From Cristatella mucedo (taxonomy: Eukaryota; Bryozoa; Phylactolaemata; Cristatellidae), in contig WPIO01000018.1 in the NCBI GenBank assembly GCA_009760855.2, positions 614,501 to 678,500 on the forward strand: a stretch of DNA of 64,000 nt, written 5' to 3'. Each line of letters begins with the position of its first letter. Position 1 is the first letter of the stretch. The position numbers were made by a program, and so were the translations under genes. The notes below the pieces were generated by a model that saw nothing but the letters and a program-made list of their open reading frames with translations, had not been told where the DNA came from and made no database searches. Shown here piece by piece: positions 22,771 through 33,745 of the stretch.

Positions 22771-23865
22771 GCAGATGCTCCTGCTCTGCCAGCTACTGGA
22801 CTGGTGACCAGTGGCGATATCTTCTCTCGTGCTGCCAAAACTAGAATATTTCCCTGAAAATAAGTCCTGGTATTATTTTTTTTGGATGATTGCAATATAG
22901 GCCTATACCAAAATAAGCCAGTTCTGGGGTACTTTAAACAATCTGTTTTATCTCCCCCACTGGCATTCCCATACAAATTCACCTAGATAACAAACAAATA
23001 GATCACTCAACATGGAACTTGCCACAAGTCACAATTGCAATAAGAATATTTAAAAATGACTATCAGATATGAAAACTTCATGTGCAGATATATTTGACAA
23101 TCTGCATTATTCCCGATGACTTTCCTGACCAGTATTTCAAAATGAATTGATTAGTCACTTTCCTCGTTGAATCATATACATATATGCAAGAATTATGTAG
23201 GATCGATATATCTACATACATGTATTTGCAAATAGATCAGCCTGAAATTCGGGGTTAGGAGATTTATGAGTATGTTCCATAAGAAGGTGACATGACTTGA
23301 TTTGGATAAATGCAGATCTTGGTTCAATAATAATCTTAAATTAGTGTACTGGAATGTTTGAATGAATCTGTAATTATAGATACAAATATAGATTGTTGTA
23401 TGCGACACAATAAGTCATACCCTGGAAAATTAACCCCTACACATCTTTTGGAGAAATAAATTATATTAGACCGGGGCTTCTGTTCAGGGAATCCTGGTGA
23501 CGCCTCCTTTCCAGCTGTCTCTGATGAGAATACTTGCATGGTAGCAACTTTATCGACTACTCTCTTAACTCAGCTCTCAGGCTCTCGCATTTTCTATGTT
23601 GCTTGAGCTGAAGTCTGTTCGTTGCCACCTGTAACTTAGCTAATAAAGGCTTGGAGTGTGCTATTGAAGCCTGTTTAGCAAAGCATATACGTATTTTTCA
23701 TTACTTTGGGGAGTAAGAGCCGATGATGATTTATAGGTCTTAACCTTGCTAAAGCTGCCTATAGGAGTTGAAGCATGCCAAGAGGCCCGATTCAATACTG
23801 GTGTGGCACTCAGCAGATTACAGCATGGCAAACACCCCTTTACGTACTTGAACTCGCGTTTTGCT
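22771..23865. other. Unassigned region with a possible DNA-transposon scrap
   Basis: At 22848-22930 the sequence CCCTGAAAATAAGTCCTGG and CCAAAATAAGCCAG resembles the AAATAAGYC-type termini of small DNA transposons and the palindrome at 50156-50270. A related CCCTGGAAAATTAACCCC lies at about 23420. No complete element delimited. Confidence 0.35.
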
Positions 23866-24331
23866 GTCCCACAAGGCCACCCATGGCTTGGCTCCTCCAT
23901 ACCTAGCTGAACTGCTGCACCAGTTTCAGCCTACTCGTGCCTCAGGTCCTGTACGGATAACAACTTGGCTCTTCCATTGCTCAGCTTAAAGACCGTTGGC
24001 TAGATAAGCTTTAGCTCTGCAGGTCCTAGACTGTGAGACTCGTTTCCACGATTCTTACGCGACGACAACTACTCTGCTGCTGCCGACTATGGCTCATCTT
24101 TTCAGCAGCCCTGAGCTGCTACTTCCATGCTACTCACTGCCTCAACTGCACTTCGGACTCTGCTATGCTTGCTTCCCACTTTCTCTTTGTTGCATGAAAT
24201 GAAGTCTGTCGGCTACCAAATGTATACCAAAAGCCACTTAAGATGTGAGTGCTCTATAAAAAACTCTCCTGCGTAACACCCACACAGTCTTTATGACTTT
24301 TTGGAGTTACAGACGGAGATACATTACATTA
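23866..24331 (+). mobile_element. LINE-B 3' end, 5'-truncated
   Basis: Starts within the C-terminal region (GTCCCACAAGGCCACCCATG, then CTTGGCTCCTCCATACCTAG). It runs through GCAGGTCCTAGACTGTGAGA, CAACTACTCTGCTGCTGCC, CTGAGCTGCTACTTCCATGC and AAAGCCACTTAAGATGTGAG to the family terminus GGAGTTACAGACGGAGATAC + ATTACATTA. The whole series is colinear with 56.5-57.26 and 60.1-60.38 kb, which defines the LINE-B 3' end. Confidence 0.75.
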
Positions 24332-24416
24332 AAAAGGCATCGCTGATGCCTATGACGTCACTTTCGCAACTGACTCGCTTTTCCCATTTTTTTAACAAAT
24401 ACCAACGAAGGAGTCA

Positions 24417-24620
24417 AAATAATAATAATAATAATAAATAGCATGTTGTGTAGATTTCTTTCTGAGAGAAACTAATCTCTATCCAGATGCTTTGTAACTC
24501 ACGTCAACACAATCAATGCCAAAGAGCTATGTGTGGTATCAAGCATGCAAAAGCGCAAAACCAACGTGCTCAGGCCAGCCTGCAGGCAAACATGAAGGCA
24601 CACACTGCCAGTCGTTACTA
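24417..24620 (-). mobile_element. LINE-C-like 3' tail
   Basis: Starts with a pure (AAT)n run (24417-24437), then TTTCTTTCTGAGAGAAACTA, ATCTCTATCCAGATGCTTTG and ATCAAGCATGCAAAAGCGC, which resembles the 38325-38740 sequence more than LINE-A. Confidence 0.4.
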
Positions 24621-24952
24621 ATTTTAACAATAGCACTGGTAGTGAGATTTGTAAGGCAATTTGAATTCCAAACAGGCATAGACTCAGAGCTCGTCTCGAC
24701 ACAAAAGAGAAATTACGTGACAAGAGAAAACACAAAAGATGCAAGCGCCAGTCTTTCTTCACAGACGGAACCTCTGCTTTGCCTAGCCAGCTGGCCTGCT
24801 TTCAAAACAGTACAGGGCCAGCTGCCGATGTGGTGGTGTGCTGCCACTATGTGCTACCAGATCTGGTCACCATGATCCCTGCTAAGCCTAAGCAGACATT
24901 AAGGGTAACTTCTTAACGACCCAGCTTGCTCAGGTAGGTAAGAATCAGTATG
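24621..24952. other. Unassigned spacer
   Basis: Frames on both strands (24499-24875) without recognisable domains. Confidence 0.3.
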
Positions 24953-25950
24953 AAAAAATAGTAATAATAATAATGCCATCACAGAACTTTATATATTTCT
25001 ATGCACTTTACATATGCTGCAATTGAAGCCTGACCAAAAGATCAGTAATAGCTGGCTCAATAAAAATAAGAATAACATGATGAGAGGTGAAATGCACAAG
25101 GTCACCATGCAAATATGGTTAATGGTAGAATGCTCATTGTCAGCAAGCATAAGCACATCAGGAAGATCGCATTAACCTAGTAAATGATGTGATAAATAGA
25201 TGCCTTTCAACTTATTTTAAATGGGCAGTCGGGGATGTAACTACAATTAGAAGTGATTTCTAGGCTCTGTGAGCATACGAACAAAGGCATGGTCACCAAT
25301 CGATTCGAGGTACTTATGTGGTGTAGCTAAGCAAGTGCATTCCTAATAGCAGGTGGTACAATGCTTAGCTTGATGGGGGAGTAAATCTGATATGTTGGCT
25401 TGAGCCAAAGAATAAATGGACCTAAAAGTGAGTGAAGCAACTTTGAAGTCGATGTACTGCTTGACTGGGAACCAGTGCAGGTCGGCAAGAAGTGGTGTGG
25501 TGTAGCAACTGCGACGCTCGCGACAGACAAGTGAGGCTGCAGAGTTTGGCATCAGTTGTAACCGCATGATTGCACAGATCGGTAGACCAGCAAGCAGGCA
25601 TTGTGTTACAGAGGTCAAGGTCGGCGTCACAAACGTGTGGATCAATTTAGCTTGAGTATTGATGTCTGTGCAAGCCCGAACCTTAGCAAGGTTATTTAGC
25701 TGAAAATAGGCAGATTTGAGAGCTGAGCTGATGTGGTCACTTGATAAAAGGTCACTTTGGAGCAAGACACCTAGATTTCGTGCAGATTCGGCAGGAGGTG
25801 TGCTGGGTAAAACATGTTTGACGGTTATATTCCAGTTTCTGAGTCACACTTGGTTCTCCCATAACTAGTAAGTTGGTTTTACCATCGTTCAATTTAAGAA
25901 AGTATACTGCCATAAGTTTGGGGATACATCAATGCATGCAGTAAAGTCTG

Positions 25951-26130
25951 ATGAGCTGTAATGGCTCACAGTGTAAGGTGTTTGCTTTTCACAACCTCGG
26001 TTCCGAGGTTGTAGGTTCGAATCCCGCCGTGGGCAATCCTTTATCACTGCTGCAAGCTGTATTGATGGCCCCGTAAAGAATGTCTGTCGCTATACAAATG
26101 AGGCTGTTAAATTAGCTAATTTTTTTTTTA
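25951..26130 (+). mobile_element. tRNA-derived SINE, nested in LINE-A
   Basis: Head with pol III promoter boxes: A-box-like TGGCTCACAGTGTAAGG and B box GGTTCGAATCCC, with a strong CAACCTCGG/CCGAGGTTG anticodon-arm-like stem before the B box. Then comes a body shared with the 35-kb and 49-kb copies (TTTATCACTGCTGCAAGC, CGCTATACAAATGAGGCTG), ending in a T/A-rich tail. Nesting shows it is younger than the host LINE copy. Confidence 0.85.
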
Positions 26131-26538
26131 AGGGAGCCAGGAGATGTCGACATGCTGAAGGGCTGGTCGGAATTAATGCCAAGGTCATACAACTGAACGT
26201 CATAATGAATGTCATAATGTGCATAGAAATGGTGAAAGCCTAGGTTTTGCCAAGCAATCGCATCGGCAAGACGGAGAGTATAGACCGTGAAAAGAACCCT
26301 AAAAAGTACAAAGCCTTGAAGTACCTCATATTTCAGTGGTTTCTCGGATGAACTTTTAGCTCACACCAATTCTCTGGAGTCTCCCACTAAGATACGACTT
26401 AAACCATTGCGGTGCCAGTGATTCCCAGGCGAAATTAGAAGCACTCTACAAGGAATTGCTGATAGACAGCGTATCAAAAGCTGTCGAAGGATCGGGTAAA
26501 GCAAGCAGAGAAGCCTTATCTAAGTTTGCCTTTTTGTT

Positions 26539-26640
26539 TCATGTATCTCCGTCTGTAACTATGCAAAGATTATGTGGGCGTTACGCAGGAGAGTTTTGCA
26601 TAGCCCACTCACAGCCTAAACGGCTTTCGGTGTCCATTCG
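26539..26640 (-). mobile_element. LINE-B 3' terminus, nested in LINE-A
   Basis: Starts ATGTATCTCCGTCTGTAACT (reverse complement of the LINE-B end) and continues GTGGGCGTTACGCAGGAGAG, then ACAGCCTAAACGGCTTTCGG, as in the 49.2-kb copy. About 100 bp only. The LINE-A host resumes at CCCGAAGCAATGCTGACTG. Confidence 0.75.
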
Positions 26641-26840
26641 GGCCGTTATACACCCGAAGCAATGCTGACTGTTGACTAGTTAACTCCAAAACCAGTTTGG
26701 AACTTATTCGCTAGGTTTGAAATTTTGAATTATGAGTTTAGCTGGTCTGCCATGGCTCGTTCCAGAGTCGTTGATAGGAAGTTAAAAGGGAGAGTGGACA
26801 GAAGTTTCTCAAGGTCTCTCGGCTTAGAACTGCTTTCATA

Positions 26841-27979
26841 AGTAATAAGCTGACCCACCCCTAGCTTCGGCTACAGATACATTGGCCCACAGCTTACGTA
26901 ATATGGTTACTTTCCCTGTACAGCAGTGCTCGCAAAACCCTACGAGTACTCGACGTTGGTCAACGTAGCTCAGCATCGGGTTGTTAATTTGCGAAGGTTC
27001 AGAAATTAGTTGCTGCCGCTCTACCAAGTTTTGATCTGGACAGGAACTAATGGTCTCAGCATGTCGCTTAACAAATATTGATGAGCCGATTGGTGGCCAC
27101 GCTGTTGTCATCTTTTATTGTGGCTGCGATGATGAATTCTCAGCACCTATATTGCCATTCCACGACTTGTCGCCTGCAGTAACTGGTTTTTTACCTGATA
27201 GGCTTTAGTTCTCATCGTCGTCTGCTCATGCATTCTCGGAGCGAGCTCTCATGAGAATTCTGTAGTCGCGTCTAATTCTCTACCTTTGCCTGTCTATGTT
27301 ACTCTCTATTTCTTTATCTCTCTGCCTCTAAATCTGTTCACGGATGTACAGGTATATATTGTTGCGTCTGCCACTCAATTCTAGCGAGAATTTGTATTTC
27401 AGCTTCAAAAGCACAGGTGCTTGAGGCCAATGTTCTTCCGCTGTGCCTGCAAAGTATGGGATAGTTCAGAGACCTGTACTTTATTTTCCCGCTTTAATCT
27501 CCATTTGAAAATTAAACTGTCTTTTTTTAAGATGAGTGACTGCTCTACTTGTATTATATTTATCCCTACCATCCAGCGACGGATTCTCTCAACTTTAGTG
27601 TAGCATACATTGTTGACAACCATATTTTGATGCCTGCAAAATTTCATAAATTTAATTACGATGTAACCGACTTACTAGCTATGGGCACACATAGCATTAG
27701 TCAAAAACAGGGAAGCTAAAACTCCTAAAAACTGTTTCCGTAAGCATATCTCTAGCACTATCTTCAGAATATCATATACCCTCATCACCTCAAAATCAGC
27801 AATCAAGTTTACCTTATTTCAGCTCTGCAACATTAAAGGAATTCAGACTTGCTCAGATGAGAGTACCACAGACAAGCTGGCCTAAGCCATTTGTGACAAC
27901 ACTTCTAGACTTCTAGAAATCACTAATTGCAGGTCATTTTGCTACGATAATAAGATGATTAATAATATGCCAGTAATAG
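26841..27979. other. Unassigned region
   Basis: No repeat family or exon recognised. Small frames at 26836-27111 and 27405-27647 on the minus strand have no domain signature. Confidence 0.35.
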
Positions 27980-28230
27980 TAATACACTTATTGCAGGATA
28001 GGTCACTCACTTTCAGTCTCGATGCTTCTATTGCTCTGGTCTTCGTATCGGTAATACTTTCTCCTTGGGTTTATCACGGACTAGCTGCTCTTCTAATAGG
28101 AAAATTGGTTATCTTACCAACTTTAAATCCTTTGGAGACTTTAAATCCTTGTGTGCTTTCAGTTCACGCTTTACGCTACTGAAGCCCGTAGCTCGGTACC
28201 CGCCAACGTCACGATATCCCCTGACCAGAC
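27980..28230 (+). mobile_element. Strongly diverged LINE-A C-terminal fragment
   Basis: Retains the order CACTCACTTTCAGTCTCGAT, then CAACTTTAAATCCTTTGGAG and TGTGTGCTTTCAGTTCACGC, ending at CCTGACCAGACC, matching the SLTFRSL ... NLKSFGDRAFSS region. No usable frame. Confidence 0.45.
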
Positions 28231-28366
28231 CACTTATACAAAAATTCTGAAAACCAAAGTGCTCCTGAAAGCATTGAACTTGACCCTGTAAACTATTCTA
28301 AATGCGCTCACGCACGCCGAGACTTTGCATTGTATCTGAGGTTTCTAAGATAAAATCGGTCAATTT

Positions 28367-28437
28367 TTTAAACCATTATTAAACATTTTTAAACCATTAT
28401 TAAACATTATAAACCATTTTTAAACCATTATAAACAC
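28367..28437. repeat. AT-rich tandem repeat (about 20-bp unit)
   Basis: Three to four copies of a unit containing TTTTAAACCATTATTAAACA with small length differences. It lies about 160 bp beyond the end of the hAT transposase remnant and may be part of that element's subterminal region. Confidence 0.75.
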
Positions 28438-28589
28438 TAAGCTTATTGTTTTCAATTTTAGCTGTTAGCAGCTGCTTTTACTGTTTTCATCATATTTTCA
28501 ATAATATCAACGCAAATACCTTATGTTTGCGTTTAACACTGTTTTATTACATATTTTTCATTGCAAGTTCTAAATCAATATTGTTTACC

Positions 28590-29276
28590 TCTTACAATAA
28601 TATTTAAACAAAACAAGTGCATTAAGCGACTTTGGAGAGGCGAGATCTTAATTGTGACAGAAATTCACGCAGACCAAAAAAATTTAATAAACATCCTTCG
28701 ACGTCGGTTTAAAGGATAGAAATGCATTTCACAATTTCTGCAGATTTTTTTTTCAGTGAGTAAGACAGAGCGTGAACTCGGACTTCAGCCGTTTGAAACT
28801 GTCTTGCCCTTCGACTGCAATTGATGGCCCTTCTTTTGAAGCAACAAATTTAACTCATCTTGAAGAGACAAGTTAATACATTCAGCATTATTTGACGACT
28901 GTTCGACGACAAATTCTGCAGCGTTGACTCCAAATAGACGAGACCCTTGAATTTCCTTCAAATTTAGCTTAGTTTTTGACGGGCAGACAAAGAGATCTTT
29001 AAGACTGTGCAAGAGTTTCGTGGCATTCCTTTTCAATTACTCTTCAACGCGACACAACACTTCAAATTTTCCATTAGTTTTTTACTAATGTCGTTTTTTC
29101 AAGTCAGAGAGCTCTTTGAACATGAATTGTAAAATTGTGTCAGCACTCATCAAAGTCAGTCATCTTCTCGAGTTATATTCTCAACAGCTGGTTTCAGACC
29201 TTCAGAAGAGTTTCGAGAGCCTCAAAATCCAATTTCTTAATCATTTCCAGGGCTTTGAATTCAGTTAATGCCTCGC
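28590..29276 (-). pseudogene. hAT-family (ZBED-like) transposase, C-terminal half
   Basis: Minus-strand translation in several frames follows the hAT transposase from mid-protein to the dimerisation domain. It begins REALTEFKALEMIKKLDFEA and continues LKPAVENITREDD and KKLMENLKC. The open stretch 29036-28785 (RNATKLLHSLKDLFVCPS, LSLQDELNLLLQKKG) follows, then VEGCLLNFFGLREFLSQLRS and a CTCF near 28610-28700, corresponding to the family's C-terminal TSVE..F...RSRLS..ALCF block. Frames shift at least four times and stops interrupt it. The N-terminal half is 3.4 kb away at 32656-33745, separated by a LINE-A insertion. In an intact element this enzyme would bind terminal repeats and cut DNA; this copy is dead. 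Confidence 0.7.
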
Positions 29277-29579
29277 GGGCATGATCGTCAGCAGCTGCTA
29301 TCGCTTCGTCATCGTAGATCAAATGCATTCCTAGATAGTAATGCTGCTGCTAAGATTCATGGACTATGCATTAACAAAAGAAAAGCACCCAGTAGCCACC
29401 GCGGTGGCCGGAACCGCCAGCTCAGACGCCACTCGTTGGGCGGGAACTGCGAGCTGAGTACCCGCGCGTTTGGTATTCCTAGCATTGTCTCGAACCGCTC
29501 AGCACGCTCCCCCACATGCGTCACTGTAAATCTCTCTAACTTAGTGGTCATCAGGCCTGTTGTTACTCCATCGGCCAGA

Positions 29580-30472
29580 CTTAACGCTTGCCTTTGGAAT
29601 CCTCGCTCAATGTGCAATAAACCTGTGGCAATAAGCGACCTCATTTCTGAAAATGGTATCGACCTGCTCGCCCTAACTGAAACCTGGCTGAAATCGATAA
29701 ACTGCCGACAATTAAAGACGCTACTCCATCTGGTTTCTCGTTCTTTCACACCCCTAGATCAATCAAAACTGGAGGTGGAGTTGCTATTATCGTTCGCTCG
29801 AAATTCAACTTCAAGCCATTTTCGGTACCCTCAAGGCAGTCTTTTGAATCAATTGTCTTGGTCTCACCCGAAAACAAGCTACCGATAGTGGCAGTAGTCT
29901 ATCGCCCACCAGTTACCCAATCCTCCTTTATCTCAAATTTCTCCGATCTCATTTCTATTCTGTGTGCAAGAAATCGACCCTTCCTCGTTATGGGCGATTT
30001 CAATGTTCACTTTGATAACTTATCTGACGCTTTCAGCACCGAATTTCGTGCATTGACTGACTCTTTGTCTCTTGTGGCTCATGTGCATGGCCCTACCCAC
30101 ATCAAGGGTCACACTTTCGACCAGATTTTCTCATGCAACTGCACTTTGTCATCACCAATTATTACCAAATCCTGCTTATCTGACCACATGCAGATCTCAT
30201 TCAATCTACAGTATGCGCCCACATCCTCCTCTAAAATAACCTGTGAATCGCGAAACCTCAAGACCCTTGACATCGATGCTGTCCGTGCGAGAATATATGC
30301 TTCGACTCTGCTGCTCAGTCCTCCCTCCGATCTGTCACCATTGGTAGATATCTACAACACGACACTAGCTGACACGCTCGACGAGTTTGCACCTCTGACA
30401 AAGCGCATTGTGCGCCCCCGCCCAAACGGCCTATGGTTTACCACAGACATTAAACCAGCCAGGTCTACTTAA
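29580..30472 (+). pseudogene. LINE-A ORF2, endonuclease half
   Basis: AP-type endonuclease domain in two frames. Frame 29268-29888 reads LNACLWNPRSMCNKPVAI and LLALTETWLK (catalytic Glu in ETW). After a single frameshift near 29700, frame 29858-30472 reads IVAVVYRPPVTQSSF, LVMGDFNVHFD (GDFN) and KSCLSDHMQISF (SDH). The EN motifs are intact; only the frameshift and the cut after TTDIKPARST break it. Sequence upstream of 29580 is probably the 5' end of ORF2, with no clear start. The 45-kb copy carries the same C-terminal part of this domain, so the two can be compared directly. Confidence 0.8.
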
Positions 30473-30720
30473 AACAATAATGTACTTGATAAAGTGCCCT
30501 CAGAGAACTTAATCTCTTTCTATGTGCTTTACATTTGCTGCAAAAGAAAATGCAATTTAATGGTAAGTAAAATCATGCTTAAAAAACAGACAAAATGAAT
30601 AACATGGTTAGGGGTGACATGCACAGGGTCAGCATGCAAATGTGGTTAGTGGCAGCATGCACAGTGTCAGCACGCATAAGCACATCAAGGACGAATCAGA
30701 GGGACCCACTAAATGCTGTC

Positions 30721-32650
30721 CTAAATAGGTGTGTGTTTTAAGTTCATTTTAAATGTGGTCAGGTCAGGGGATGTTCTGACGCAGGTCGGGAGGGAGTTCC
30801 AGGCTTTGGGAGCAGACGAACTAAATGCACGGTCTGCAAAGGATTTGAGGTTTGTATGAGATATTTCTAGACTGTTGGATTCCGAAAAGCGGGTGGTACG
30901 ATGCTTGGCCTGATCGGAGAGTGTGTCGGAGAGATAGGCTGGAGCGATAGAATGAAGGGACCTAAAAGTGAGCAACAAAACCTTGAAGTCAATCCCTTGC
31001 TTGACTGGTAGCCAGTGCAGGTCGGCGAGAAGTGGAGTAATGTGGCAACTGCGACGCTCACGACAGACAAGCCTAGCTGCAGAGTTTTGCACCAGCAGCA
31101 ATCTCCTGATCGCACATGCTGGTAGGCCAGTGAGCAGTGAGTTGCAGAAGTCGAGACGGGATGTCACGAATGCATGGACCAACTTAGACGTGGTATCCTT
31201 ATCTAAACAAGCCCGAATTTTAGCAATGTTATGAAGCTGAAAATAGGCAGATTTGACCGTGGAGCTGATGTGGTCGTGTAACGAGAGGTCGCTTTGGAAT
31301 ATGACACCTAGATTTCGAGCTGATTTGACAGGAGATATGCTAGCAGAGCCAATTTTGAGAGACAGCCTTTCCAATTTCTGAATCACAGTGGGTTTGCCCA
31401 TAACTAGTAAGTTAGTTTTGTCATCGTTTAGTTTCAGAAAATTTGCTGCCATCCATGTGCGGATGTCATCAATGCATGCAGCAAGTGAGTTTAGAGAATT
31501 TGAGGTGCTCGAAGGCTGGGAGGGATCAAAGCAAAGGTACAACTGAGTGTCCTCCGCATAGAAGTGAAAGCCTAGATTGTGCTTGGCGATCACATCAGCA
31601 AGAGGGAGAGTATAAACCGTGAAAAGAACCGGACCTAGCACGGACCCCTGAGGTACTCCATATTTCAGAGGTACTCCATATGACCTTTGTCCATTCACGT
31701 CAATACTCCGGAGTCTCCCACTGAGATAGGACCCGAACCACTGCAGAGCAGTGCCAGTGATGCCCAGGTGAGATGAGAGGCGCTCTAGAAGGACTTTATG
31801 ATCAATGGTGTCAAAAGCTACCGAAAGATTGAGCAAAACAAGCAGAGACACTCTACCCATGTCTGCATTCCTTAGTAGGTCGTTGTATACCCTAAGCAAT
31901 GCTGACTCTGTCGAATGATTAGCTCTAAAGCCGGACTGGAACTTACTAGCAAGGTGTGAGGTTTCGATATATGAGTTTAGCTGGTCTGCCACGACCCGTT
32001 CCAGTGTCTTTGATAGAAATGGTAGACGGGAGACAGGGCGATAGTTGCTCAAGTTCTCTTGATCTAGTGTTGCTTTCTTGAGAAGAGGCCTGACTACAGC
32101 TTTTTTGAAAGGTGCTGGGACATGACCTGAGGCTAATGACATATTAATGATGTTAGTTATGCATGGCAGCAGCAGATCAATGCAACGTAGGAGCAGGACA
32201 GTGGGAGTAGGGTCCAGAGGACTTGCTGTCTTCTTTGATTGCGATACGAACTTTAGGACTAGATCACTAGTGACCTGCTTAAATGCAGACATTGAGGTGC
32301 AGTCTGGAACCGAGGAACAGCATACTAGTGGAGAGGTTGTCATCGCAGGGATGGATTCCCTGATCTTGTCTATCTTCTGCACAAAGAATCGAGAGAAGCG
32401 ATCGGCTAGATCATCACAAGGATCATCAGGCAAGGAGCTAATCTAGGAACGGTTGAGGAGATGGTTTATTGTCGACATCAGTATTTTTGGATTGTGCATC
32501 TGTGATTCAACAATGTTTCTATAGAAGCTAGACTTGGCCTTTGCTAGGATCGATTGGTATGACTTACAGTAGTCTTCATATGCCTGCCGATGGACAGTTA
32601 GTCCGGATCTTTTGTATGCTTTTTCAAGTTTTCGTTTAGTATTATTGTTA
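30721..32650 (-). pseudogene. LINE-A ORF2, reverse transcriptase half with changed catalytic residues
   Basis: Frame 32433-30721 is 570 codons long, preceded by 32670-32443, which is separated by one TAG (32443-32445; CAG in the 45-kb copy). RT motifs in order: NYRPVSRLPFLSKTLERVVA, FQSGFRANHSTESALL, motif A LLNLSVAFDTIDH, motif B YGVPQGSVLGPVLF, motif C FYAEDTQLYL, then FLKLNDDKTNLLVMG and NLGVIFQSDL. The C-terminal domain reads LDFCNSLLTGLPACAIRRL, then LLADLHWLPVKQ. Motif A has Asn where the 43-kb copy has Asp (31828-31830), and motif C has Glu for the first Asp of YADD (31552-31554). With both metal-binding positions altered the enzyme should be inactive, although the frame is otherwise long and clean. 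Confidence 0.85.
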
Positions 32651-32655
32651 TTACC

Positions 32656-33745
32656 GGTGGCGACTTCCATCTTTACTAGTGGCCGGCATCAACATTACTG
32701 GGATGGAACTCCAACGTGTTGCCGCGTCAAGATGCAGCTCAATCTCGCGTCCGAACTCATCTTTTACATTAGATTAAAAGACATTATTTTCAACAGTGGA
32801 TTTTTTATGAATCTGACAAGTTTGCATAGTTTTGCGAGCAGTTCGTAGTAATCGACGTCTCCTTCTAATGTATCGTCGGTGATCACTTCCAAGTCCGTAT
32901 CTCTTTCCAAGTGTCTATTGCATCAATATCGTCACTATCCATGTTTACATCGTCCATCTCAATACTCTTCTTGTACAATGTTTTGCAAACTCCAAGGTGC
33001 ACATCATGGTTTAAGCAGAACTATCTAGACATTGATGTGGCTAATGCATTTCTTATTTACTGCAGCACCTTCTTGAGTAGATCCCACCCTATATCCCTCT
33101 CCGTTGTTATTCTAAAACACACAAATGCTGTTACATTAATTCAACCACATCTTGAGTTGGGCACATAACCATCAATGCTAACAATACCTGTCTTAATTGT
33201 TGTTGTTTTTATAGCTTCTAACTTGAATGCTAACTCCGAAAAGTCGACGTCCTCTCGCGGTTGTGCATTCATTCACCCACACATCATGCTAAACTTTACT
33301 CTACTTTTGAGTTTTTCCTTTATGTCGGCAATCTATTTGCTTCTCTGTTTTCCGTAATCATCGCGCATCAGCTTCATCAGATTGCTTTCTTTCGATGGAA
33401 ATTTGAATCCGTCAGTGAGGGTGATTGCCGTATATACTTGTTTCTATTGATAGCTCTAATCAATATTCCACCAGCGGCTAGATCAGCTACAATCTTCTTC
33501 AGAAACTTTCGCCCTAGGAAATCTGCAATCGTTTTTGTTCTCTTATTTTTTATGGGCTCTTCCTTGGATTTACACACTAGCCGTTTATCAAAATCATTTC
33601 CGTACATTGTCAGATGATTCTTCAACGTTATCATGGAGTTTCCAGAACATTCCATGATTGTATTGCTTGGTCGAGATTCACCTTATAGCTCTTCTGTAAT
33701 TGGATCCTTTCATTGGGTGGCGTTATCCCAAACTTAAGACATGGC
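32656..33745 (-). pseudogene. hAT-family (ZBED-like) transposase, N-terminal half
   Basis: The best stretch is 33655-33377 (minus). It has a BED zinc-finger remnant CSGNSMITLKNHLTMYGND, then KRTKTIADFLGRKFLKKIVA and LAAGGILIRAINRNKYIRQS, a series typical of ZBED/hAT proteins. Further on, in shifting frames, come VHLGVCKTLYKKSIEMDDVN (the family's H..HL.V...LYK block) and EFGREIELHLDAATRWSSI (the ...LLLD..TRW.S block), ending KDGSRH at the LINE border. The C-terminal half resumes at 29276 without apparent loss. At least five frame changes and several stops show it was dead or has since decayed. I could not find terminal inverted repeats. Confidence 0.7.

Larger units (their letters stand above)
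24953..26840 (-). mobile_element. LINE-A copy carrying two nested insertions
   Basis: Minus-strand LINE-A from the hairpin/tail (24953-25030) through the C-terminal domain (frame 25343-25765 minus: PLLADLHWFPVKQYIDFK, SLTFRSIYSLAQANISDLLP) and the RT remnants (26140-26530, 26640-26840). A SINE (25951-26130) and a LINE-B 3' end (26539-26640) interrupt it. The LINE sequence on either side of each insert is consecutive in the consensus. The RT frame is lost. Confidence 0.8.
29277..32655. mobile_element. LINE-A insertion in a hAT transposase, with its 3' half inverted in place
   Basis: The flanks are consecutive parts of one hAT transposase. The insertion's left part (29277-30472) is LINE-A in + orientation, from upstream of the endonuclease to the ...TTDIKPARST point of ORF2. 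The right part (30473-32650) is minus-oriented and runs from the very next ORF2 residues (TKRKLEKAYKRSG, at its right edge) back to the hairpin and tail at 30475-30560. A residual tail-like AGTATTATTGTTATTACC remains at the right border (32636-32653). This is what an inversion of the 3' 2.2 kb of one + strand LINE would leave, with breakpoints at TCTACT in ORF2 and in the ATT tail. A possible CGG target duplication flanks the whole. Inversion is inferred; the geometry is seen. Confidence 0.75.

Noticed and set aside
29277-32655. Twin priming as the cause of the LINE inversion
   Set aside because: Twin priming inverts the 5' segment and leaves the 3' segment attached to its tail at the insertion edge. 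Here the tail is internal, against the + half, and the ORF2 breakpoint is at the outer edge.
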